Below, piece after piece: positions 1-5,635 of a stretch of 5,918 nt of DNA (the stretch's first letter is position 1; every line of letters begins with the position of its first letter). Both the position numbers and the translations under genes were made by a program. The notes under the pieces were generated by a model that did not search any database, was not told the DNA's origin, and was given only the letters and a program-made list of their open reading frames with translations. The DNA lies in the NCBI GenBank assembly GCA_050946775.1, contig JBMNVL010000114.1, forward strand, positions 1 to 5,918, written 5' to 3'. This DNA is from UMGS1474 sp050946775 (GTDB lineage Bacteria > Bacillota > Clostridia > Oscillospirales > Acutalibacteraceae).

Positions 1-962
1 ACTTCTGTTCCTACTGCGGCGCCGCCCTGCAGGCAAAGGACGCCTTTTGTCCCCGCTGCGGCAAGCCGGTCGCGCGTACCGCGCCGGTGTCCCAGCCACA
101 ACCTGCGCCGGTGCCCCGGCCTCAGCCTGCGCCGGCGACCCGGACTTTGCCACAGCCTTTTCGTTTTGCCGCGTCCTCGTTTACCGGCGAGACGGCGCTG
201 GGCGGACTGCAAGGCGGGATCGGCGCGATTGAAAGCCCGGGCAAGGTGATCGGCGACAGCGTAAAGGGCTTTTTCTCCTCCTTTACGTCGCTTTTCAAGG
301 ATCCCAAGCGGTGGATCCCCATCGCGGCGTTGGCGGTCGTGTGGCTGATACTGAACATACTGCAGACGGTCGGCTTTGATATCCTGCCGACCCGGGTGCT
401 TTCCTTTCTCACCTTTGCAAACGGCGGGATGAGCGGCGGCATCCTCGGTGCGATCGGCGGCGTTATCGGCAAGGGCGTCTTCGCCGGTGCCGTCGTTTCG
501 CTGATCGGACTGTTCACCCGCAAGGGCGGTGAAAAACGATCCTTCGCGCAGACGCTTAAGGGCGCCTTCGGGGTGTCGCTCGATTCTTTGTGGTCGTATC
601 TGACCGGCATCGGCGGGGCGCTGCTGCTGTACCTGCTGATGGCTGGCGGCGATACGCGGATGGCCTTTATGGGCGGCGTGGCGGCGGCGTTTTTGTCGGC
701 AAGAGCGGCGCTGTCGGGCGGATTTTTGCAAAAACTGTTCTCATCGTTTACGGCGAAAAGCCGGACGATGTCCTCCTCGTCTCTGACGGGCTTGATCCGG
801 GGAATGTCGGTCGGCTTTGCCGCGGCGGCATTGATCGGTATGCCCGGCATGAGTCTTTTGCTGATCGTCCCCGGAGCGCTGCTGCTTGTCGGCGGCGGCG
901 TGATGATGATCCTGCAGGCAACGGGTGTGGTCAACCTCGGAAAGGGGGCGCCGGTACAATGA
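1..962 (+). CDS. Zinc-ribbon, Gly-rich multi-pass membrane protein (5' end cut by window)
   Basis: The reading frame is open from the first full codon at base 3 to TGA at 960-962, giving 319 residues. It opens with F-C-S-Y-C-G, then ten residues between the cysteine pairs, then C-P-R-C-G (cysteine codons at 6, 15, 48 and 57), a classic zinc ribbon. In genes 3 and 5 the first ribbon Cys is residue 5, so by analogy the true ATG lies about 7 bases before the window. A GTG at 87 is also in frame but would delete the ribbon, so I reject it as the start. A Pro/Gln/Ala-rich linker (about 66-150) follows, then an amphipathic stretch. The hydrophobic segments are roughly 312-377 (clear), 438-515 (Gly-rich), 588-647, 657-720 (weak) and 804-917 (probably two passes). 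By analogy with other N-terminal zinc-ribbon membrane proteins (YvbJ/TcaA type) the ribbon is probably cytoplasmic. I see no catalytic motif and cannot name the family. The stop overlaps the start of gene 2, which implies translational coupling. Confidence 0.85.
   Translation, partial: FCSYCGAALQAKDAFCPRCGKPVARTAPVSQPQPAPVPRPQPAPATRTLPQPFRFAASSFTGETALGGLQGGIGAIESPGKVIGDSVKGFFSSFTSLFKDPKRWIPIAALAVVWLILNILQTVGFDILPTRVLSFLTFANGGMSGGILGAIGGVIGKGVFAGAVVSLIGLFTRKGGEKRSFAQTLKGAFGVSLDSLWSYLTGIGGALLLYLLMAGGDTRMAFMGGVAAAFLSARAALSGGFLQKLFSSFTAKSRTMSSSSLTGLIRGMSVGFAAAALIGMPGMSLLLIVPGALLLVGGGVMMILQATGVVNLGKGAPVQ
96..143 (+). repeat. 24-bp tandem repeat, two copies, coding a PQPAP linker
   Basis: Two adjacent 24-base units (96-119 and 120-143) match at 20 of 24 positions. 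They encode PQPAPVPR followed by PQPAPATR in the linker between the zinc ribbon and the first membrane helix of gene 1. This is a coding repeat of the kind that changes copy number by slippage, and it probably sets linker length. Confidence 0.6.
939..948 (+). promoter_or_regulatory. Ribosome binding site of the large exported protein
   Basis: GGAAAGGGGG lies inside the end of gene 1, 10 bases before the ATG at 959. It supports that ATG over the upstream in-frame GTG/ATG codons, which fall within gene 1. Together with the ATGA start/stop overlap it suggests that translation of gene 2 is coupled to gene 1. Confidence 0.6.
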
Positions 963-3900
963 AAAAACGGATATTTGCAAGTGTGGTTTTGGCTCTTATG
1001 CTTTTGCCGACGCTTTGCTTTTCGGCATTCGCCGAACAAGTTGGAACCGCTTTTCCGTTTTCAAAGTTCAGCGACAATTATTTCTGGATCACAAACGCTT
1101 ATCCTGCGTGGGAAAGAGATTTCAGAGAAAGGGACAATTACGAACTTCAGTACACCGCCCCCGTGTATGTACATGTGAATAAGTATGATTACACAAAGGT
1201 GGAATACGAACAGTTTAACAAGATAGACAGCACGCTTGCAGAACAGTCGGCGACGTTTGACGTTTATGTGACCAACGGGCTTTGGGATAATATGCACGGC
1301 GACACCTATCCCAAAGTTGCCAACTACGACATTCAGTTTGAAACAGATCACGACGACGTAAACGGCCGTACAAAATCGCAAACCATGGTCAGGCAATGGA
1401 GAGAGGAGGCCGCAAAAGGGCTGCTGGACCGTTACACCGGCGTCCGGGAGGTCGTAGAGTATGGAGGCGGATGGCTTTACAGATACTCTGCCAAAAGGCT
1501 TAATTATGCCGACGAGGTGTCGGGATACCACGGGGAATACAAATATCTGCGCCCGATTCCCGAGATTCCGGGCACCTATCTTTTGATGTCCATACAATTC
1601 TCTGCGGTTAAAAGCTCCCTTGATTACGATCAGTTCAATGAAGCGGCTGTCCGAGCGTTGGAGCAGAAATGGACGGAGCGCTTTTTCAACACGCCATATC
1701 GTATCACCTGGAATGACGATTACTGGGATTACACGATGGTAGACAATCCGCAGAACAACACCGGCGTGACCCAAAACGCCCAAGACACCCCCGGCGAGGA
1801 CGAGGGCGTGTTTGTGCCCACGGATATTGTGGAAGGCAATGACGACGGCCTGCCCGTGGCCGTCGCGGTCGGCGTGGCCGCCGCCGGCGCGGCGGTCGCC
1901 GGCGCGGCCGCGGCCTCCGGCGGCTCCGACGACAAAAAGAAAAAGCGGAAGGCGTACAAAATGTACGTCCAGAAGGATTTCGGCGACGCGATTAGGCGGG
2001 GCGGCGACAAGCCCGTCAAGATCCGCGCCAGAATGGCGGAGGTCGATCCCGGCGGCGTCGAGCGCGACCGAGGCGATCTGACCTCTCAGATCGGCGTTTC
2101 CGCCGAGGGGATGACGGTGCACGGCGCGGCGCTGGTCGGCCGCTACTGCGAGGCGACGGTCAGCGTGCCGAAGGAGTACGACAAGGACACGGCGGGCATC
2201 ACCTTCACCTTTGCCGGCGAGGGCGGTAGCTTTACCAACACCGTCATTTTCCGCATCGTGGAAGGTCCTTCGCTGAAATTTGTCGACGAGAGGGATGGAA
2301 CGCTTTATCACGAAAACTGCGGCATCGACGCCATCCCGGGCGACGGCTTCACCTACGTTGAGCGCTTTATGATCGTCGACGCGCCGACAGCGCCGAAGCT
2401 TTCGGACATCACCGCCGTCAACACCGGCGAATTCGACGTCAAGTTCGAGCTGACCGATCAGCCGGCGGTCTATCAGATGACCGTGAAGAACAACACCAAG
2501 CCCGAGCCGGAGCACGACGTCTTCGCCAAGGTGAAAGAGGAGCATTTTGAGATCCGGGTGGTCGTTGAGGGCGAAAAAGAGCCGCTCAAGGGCTACGTTA
2601 CGATGAATCTGTACCCCGAGGGGATCACCGTTTCCTCCCGCGACGAAGGCCATAAGGGGGACGTGAAATACGTTCGCGTGCAGGCGTACGAGAAGGAATA
2701 CGTCGGGGATCTGGACAGAAAGTGGCAGGTCAGCGAGATCCAATTCACCCTGGCGCACAAGGGCAAGGATAAAGCGATCATCGACCCGAAGGAAACCAAA
2801 TACCAGTTCGAAAAACTCAAGGGCGCCGGCGGCAAGGGCACGGCGGCCGCCAAAGAGCAGGCAATCGCCGACAAGTACCATTACAAAGAGACGTCGGGCG
2901 AATGGAACGGCAAATTCACCTATACCTTTGAGCCGCAGGATATGCTGTGGGAGCCGGATAACGGCACCTTCTTCATGACGGTTCTGCCGGTAACCGGCGA
3001 ATACGACGGGGTGACGTATAAAACCGAGATCCCGCTTCGCCTGCGCGGCAGGGATCCCGATCCCATGGAGGAATGGAACAAGGAATATGCCAAGACCCGC
3101 GAGCGGATCGAGAAATTCTCCCTGCCGGAGCAGAAGGCGTACAATTTGCAGCAGCTGGAAAAGATCGCATCGAACGATACCTGCCGCATCTCCACATGGG
3201 AACTGCGCTTGATGGCGAAGGACGTCGTGCGCGCCTACATGAAATACTGGACGGAGCAAAACGAGAAGGATAAGTGGAACGCCGCCGCACTCGACTGGAC
3301 GGTCTGGGGGCTGGAATGGGTCAAGTGGATCGGCGACTGCGCCTTCTCTTACGTCGCCGCGGCGTACACCGGACCGCTGGAGGCGATCATTACGCCCGCT
3401 AAGGACGTTTTCGTCAACGCCATCGGCGAGGTGGGCGTGAATATCGTCTGGGGCACGAAGTTCGACGTCAAGAATCTGGAGATCTACGATCAGATCAAGA
3501 ACGCCGGCGACAACTTCGTCTCCGGCGGGGTGTCGGACGGCGTAAGCTGGCTGGCATCCTCCGGTATGTCCAGCCCGGCGAAGATCAAATACGCCTGCGC
3601 CATCATGGGCGGCTATTTCGTCTTTGCGGTGTTCAACAACTATCTCCTCAGTCTGGAAAAGGGCGAAAACGACTTCTACGGCGCGGTGATGGGCGCCTTC
3701 AAGGACATGACGGTGACGGCGCTGAAGATCGCCGCGAGCATGATGTTCAAGCAGTGGCTGAACAGCGAGACCTTCAAAAAGAAGGTCGGCCCGAAGCTGG
3801 AAGAATTCATGCAAAAATGGCTGGGCGAGCATCTCGCGGATCAGAAGTTCAACCTGGAGAAGATGTATAACGACAACCAACAGCTTTACGGCGATCTCGC

Positions 3901-4255
3901 TCTCAAGGACAGCCTTTTGAATATCGACGTGGAGATCACGAAGTCCGGCGTTATCGAGAAGTACCTGACCGAGCTCTTCGGCATGGGCGGCGGCTGGGTC
4001 AGCGACAATCCGGACAAGGCGCTGGGCTTCTGGTTTGCCGCCAACGGCGCGATCATGTTCTCCTTCGCGCTGCCCATCAGTGTCGGCGCGGCGACGGTGA
4101 AAAAGGTGATCGACGTTGACATTATGAAGGTGCTGTCCGATACCGCCAACGGACTGTTCGGCTGGTTCTACGACACGTTCTTCGGCGGTCTGCCCGCGGC
4201 GGACGCCCTGATGGAGATCCCCAAGGATCCGCCGCTGCCGCCTGACAGACATTAA
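959..4255 (+). CDS. Large exported membrane-anchored protein of unknown function (1098 aa)
   Basis: The start is ATG at 959, overlapping the previous stop (ATGA). The frame is open upstream to 590, but that extension only shadows gene 1, whereas 959 has a ribosome site and begins a textbook Sec signal peptide: MKK-R, a hydrophobic core at 5-20, and a probable cut after SAFA (25). Residues 26-290 are an aromatic-rich mixed alpha/beta ectodomain ending in an acidic linker (276-296). Residues 298-319 are an Ala/Gly/Val membrane segment followed by DDKKKKRK (324-331). Residues 333-695 are beta-rich and look like two or three Ig-like or similar sandwich modules. Residues 700-790 are charged helix ending in a Trp face (W780, W783, W787, W790). 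More hydrophobic stretches lie at about 874-898, 905-930 and 1021-1048, and the tail is Pro-rich. No catalytic motif, sortase signal or repeat family is recognised. Bases before about 1750 are clearly richer in A+T than the rest. I do not know the family. The context points to the central component of a membrane assembly with the flanking zinc-ribbon proteins. Confidence 0.9.
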   Translation: MKKRIFASVVLALMLLPTLCFSAFAEQVGTAFPFSKFSDNYFWITNAYPAWERDFRERDNYELQYTAPVYVHVNKYDYTKVEYEQFNKIDSTLAEQSATFDVYVTNGLWDNMHGDTYPKVANYDIQFETDHDDVNGRTKSQTMVRQWREEAAKGLLDRYTGVREVVEYGGGWLYRYSAKRLNYADEVSGYHGEYKYLRPIPEIPGTYLLMSIQFSAVKSSLDYDQFNEAAVRALEQKWTERFFNTPYRITWNDDYWDYTMVDNPQNNTGVTQNAQDTPGEDEGVFVPTDIVEGNDDGLPVAVAVGVAAAGAAVAGAAAASGGSDDKKKKRKAYKMYVQKDFGDAIRRGGDKPVKIRARMAEVDPGGVERDRGDLTSQIGVSAEGMTVHGAALVGRYCEATVSVPKEYDKDTAGITFTFAGEGGSFTNTVIFRIVEGPSLKFVDERDGTLYHENCGIDAIPGDGFTYVERFMIVDAPTAPKLSDITAVNTGEFDVKFELTDQPAVYQMTVKNNTKPEPEHDVFAKVKEEHFEIRVVVEGEKEPLKGYVTMNLYPEGITVSSRDEGHKGDVKYVRVQAYEKEYVGDLDRKWQVSEIQFTLAHKGKDKAIIDPKETKYQFEKLKGAGGKGTAAAKEQAIADKYHYKETSGEWNGKFTYTFEPQDMLWEPDNGTFFMTVLPVTGEYDGVTYKTEIPLRLRGRDPDPMEEWNKEYAKTRERIEKFSLPEQKAYNLQQLEKIASNDTCRISTWELRLMAKDVVRAYMKYWTEQNEKDKWNAAALDWTVWGLEWVKWIGDCAFSYVAAAYTGPLEAIITPAKDVFVNAIGEVGVNIVWGTKFDVKNLEIYDQIKNAGDNFVSGGVSDGVSWLASSGMSSPAKIKYACAIMGGYFVFAVFNNYLLSLEKGENDFYGAVMGAFKDMTVTALKIAASMMFKQWLNSETFKKKVGPKLEEFMQKWLGEHLADQKFNLEKMYNDNQQLYGDLALKDSLLNIDVEITKSGVIEKYLTELFGMGGGWVSDNPDKALGFWFAANGAIMFSFALPISVGAATVKKVIDVDIMKVLSDTANGLFGWFYDTFFGGLPAADALMEIPKDPPLPPDRH
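1882..1911 (+). repeat. 15-bp direct repeat in a GC-extreme tract
   Basis: The 12-base core CGCCGGCGCGGC occurs at 1882-1893 and again at 1897-1908, a 15-base period. It encodes the repeated A-G-A-A core of the Ala/Gly membrane segment of gene 2. The surrounding line 1861-1920 is 55 of 60 G or C. It looks like a locally expanded, simple-sequence membrane segment at the junction between two parts of the gene with different composition. Confidence 0.6.
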
Positions 4256-4260
4256 GGAGG
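4254..4260 (+). promoter_or_regulatory. Strong ribosome binding site of the double zinc-ribbon gene
   Basis: AAGGAGG is a near-perfect Shine-Dalgarno sequence. It shares the last two bases of the TAA stop of gene 2 and sits 7 bases before the ATG at 4268. It is the strongest ribosome site in the window, so gene 3 may be made in excess over its neighbours. Confidence 0.8.
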
Positions 4261-4267
4261 AAAGACG

Positions 4268-4984
4268 ATGGCTCAGTATTGCTCGAATTGCGGCTCGCCG
4301 CTGGAAGCGGGCGCGGCGTTTTGCCAAAAATGCGGCGCGGCGCAGACCCCGCCGGTCTCCCCTGCCCCGGTCTGCGCCGGGAACGGTCCGGTGCGGCAAG
4401 GGATCCCGGCGCCGGGCTATTCCGACCGGGTGAATCACCCGGAAATCCTCGCCGCCGTGCGAAAAGGCCGCAGAAGAGCGGGTATTTTCGCTCTGTTCCT
4501 CGTGCCGCTGCCGCTGATCGGCTTTGTGATCTACAGTTTTGTCAACGAGGAGCTGGCGCTCGACCAGGCGGCGCTGTACGGCGGGATCCTATCGGCGGTG
4601 TTTTTGCTGTTTGCCCTTTACGGATTTGTGAAGGAGCGGGCCAAAAACGCATACGAGGCGACGGTGATCGACAAAAAATCCCGTCTTGTCGAGCGGCATC
4701 GCAGCGCCGACGAGAACGCGCGGGAGATGATTACCGAATACGTCGTCGTGGCGCGTACCGCCCAGGGCAAGAAAAAGAAGATCGTCGAGCAGGAGGGTTC
4801 CCGGATTCTGGCGTGGCAGTACCTGCAGGTGGGCGACCGCTTCCGGTATCATCCCCAGTTTCATTTTCCGTATGAGTTATACGACAAATCCCGCGCGCCT
4901 TATATCGCCTGCGTCAGCTGTCCGGCACACAACCCCGTGGAGGCTGACCGGTGCCAAAGATGCGGCCTGCCGCTGTTAAAGTGA
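4268..4984 (+). CDS. Two-helix membrane protein with a zinc ribbon at each end (238 aa)
   Basis: The start is ATG at 4268 with an ideal ribosome site. The N-terminal zinc ribbon uses C5, C8, C19 and C22 (YCSNCG and FCQKCG). A Pro/Gly linker covers 27-50, and two membrane helices lie at about 71-92 and 102-121. A soluble, strand-rich domain (127-210) follows, with a Lys-rich turn (169-171) and the pattern Y-L-x-V-G-D-R-x-R-Y-H-P. The protein ends in a second zinc ribbon, C215, C218, C229 and C232, closing with PLLK. Both ribbons have the same C-x2-C-x10-C-x2-C spacing. With two helices both ends must face the same side, most likely the cytoplasm, since KGRRR (66-70) precedes helix 1 and KERAK (122-126) follows helix 2. 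The strand-rich part reads like a small beta-barrel domain that I have seen in Clostridia proteins ending in a cysteine-rich tail, but I cannot give a secure family name. No enzymatic residues are seen, so an adaptor or scaffold role is inferred. Confidence 0.9.
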   Translation: MAQYCSNCGSPLEAGAAFCQKCGAAQTPPVSPAPVCAGNGPVRQGIPAPGYSDRVNHPEILAAVRKGRRRAGIFALFLVPLPLIGFVIYSFVNEELALDQAALYGGILSAVFLLFALYGFVKERAKNAYEATVIDKKSRLVERHRSADENAREMITEYVVVARTAQGKKKKIVEQEGSRILAWQYLQVGDRFRYHPQFHFPYELYDKSRAPYIACVSCPAHNPVEADRCQRCGLPLLK

Positions 4985-4986
4985 GG
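4983..4986 (+). promoter_or_regulatory. Ribosome binding site of the PH-like membrane protein gene
   Basis: GAGG overlaps the TGA stop of gene 3 and lies 8 bases before the ATG at 4995. It is weaker than the other sites in the operon. The following GGCGGCGGA could add pairing, so the exact site is uncertain. Confidence 0.45.
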
Positions 4987-4994
4987 CGGCGGAT

Positions 4995-5621
4995 ATGAAC
5001 GAATCGAACAAGCCGAACGACCGCCTTGTCCGCGGCGAGGACGGCAAATACCGCTGGGTCTGCGAAATAAGCCTGTGGAAAAACCCGACGGTCTTCTGGC
5101 TGGTGTGGAAGATCCTGTTTTTCTCCTTCTTGGGCGTCTTCGCCTTCGTGTTTTTGATCGATCTGGACGGCGGCTACGTTGACTGGCAGCGGCTGTTCGA
5201 CGGGGCGAAGATCTTTTGCTTGCTTTTGATCGGGATGACCGCCGTCACCGGGCTGGGCTACGCCCTGTACGCGGCGATCATGGGCGGAAAATACGTCGTC
5301 GAGTTTGAAATGGACGAAAAAGGGATCCTCCACAGGCAGACCGCGTCACAGGCGAAAAAAGCCAAACAACTCGGCCGTGCGACCATGATCGCCGGCGCGG
5401 CGTCGGGCCGGATCGGGACGGTCGGCGCCGGATTGGCCGCTCAGCGTACCGAGATGTACTCCGATTTTTCCAGAACAAAAAAGGTCAAGGCGTACCGCCG
5501 TCGCCGCCTCATCAAGGTCAACGGCGTGCTCAGTCACAACCGGGTGTACGCCGTCACCGAGGATTTTGATTTTGTGTACGATTTCATTATAACCCATTGC
5601 CCGAACCTGAAAAAGAAGTAG
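4995..5621 (+). CDS. Two-helix membrane protein with PH-like cytoplasmic domain (208 aa)
   Basis: The start is ATG at 4995, ten bases after the previous stop, and the stop is TAG at 5619-5621. A polar N-terminus (1-30) is followed by two hydrophobic helices at about 33-54 and 72-96. Residues 99-208 are soluble: strands YVVEFEMDEKGILHRQ, then a Gly/Ala-rich stretch (127-150), a basic patch KAYRRRRLIKV (165-175), and an ending in which EDFDFVYDFIITHCP looks like the final amphipathic helix. That order (strand pairs, a basic strand, one C-terminal helix) resembles bacterial PH-like domains, which often follow membrane helices. This is a judgement from pattern only. The basic patch could contact membrane lipid headgroups or an acidic partner. 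It has no zinc ribbon of its own, unlike its neighbours. I recognise it as a conserved-hypothetical type of protein in Clostridia but know no function. The alternative is a fold unrelated to PH. Confidence 0.85.
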   Translation: MNESNKPNDRLVRGEDGKYRWVCEISLWKNPTVFWLVWKILFFSFLGVFAFVFLIDLDGGYVDWQRLFDGAKIFCLLLIGMTAVTGLGYALYAAIMGGKYVVEFEMDEKGILHRQTASQAKKAKQLGRATMIAGAASGRIGTVGAGLAAQRTEMYSDFSRTKKVKAYRRRRLIKVNGVLSHNRVYAVTEDFDFVYDFIITHCPNLKKK

Positions 5622-5626
5622 AGGAG
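5621..5626 (+). promoter_or_regulatory. Ribosome binding site of the last zinc-ribbon gene
   Basis: GAGGAG starts on the last base of the TAG stop of gene 4 and is 9 bases before the ATG at 5636. It fixes that ATG as the start of the truncated last gene. Confidence 0.7.
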
Positions 5627-5635
5627 AGATACGCC

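Noticed and set aside
590..958. N-terminal extension of gene 2 to an upstream GTG/ATG-type start
   Set aside because: The region is the membrane-domain coding part of gene 1 in another frame. The extension is Arg/Gly-rich nonsense, and the signal peptide with its own ribosome site starts at 959.
87..962. Gene 1 starting at the in-frame GTG at 87
   Set aside because: The frame is open further upstream and encodes a perfect zinc ribbon matching the N-termini of genes 3 and 5, so the start must lie before the window.
1004..1036. Lipoprotein signal at Cys20 of gene 2
   Set aside because: The residues before Cys20 are L-P-T-L, with Leu just before the Cys, which does not fit the usual lipobox with a small residue there. 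The later SAFA site fits ordinary signal peptidase better.
122..1039. A 305-codon minus-strand open frame opposite gene 1
   Set aside because: It is Pro/Arg/Lys-rich with no domain signals, no fitting ribosome site noted, and lies opposite a convincing membrane protein gene.
1061..4438. A 1125-codon open frame on the minus strand, antisense to gene 2 and the start of gene 3
   Set aside because: Its codons are in register with the sense codons, so it stays open simply because the sense genes avoid TTA, CTA and TCA. It spans a gene border, its translation is His/Arg/Val-rich without domains, and the sense strand has a signal peptide, zinc ribbons and ribosome sites.
4279..4875. A 198-codon plus-strand frame overlapping gene 3
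   Set aside because: It is a shifted-frame shadow, Arg/Gly/Ala-rich, and would destroy both zinc ribbons and the membrane helices seen in the frame starting at 4268.
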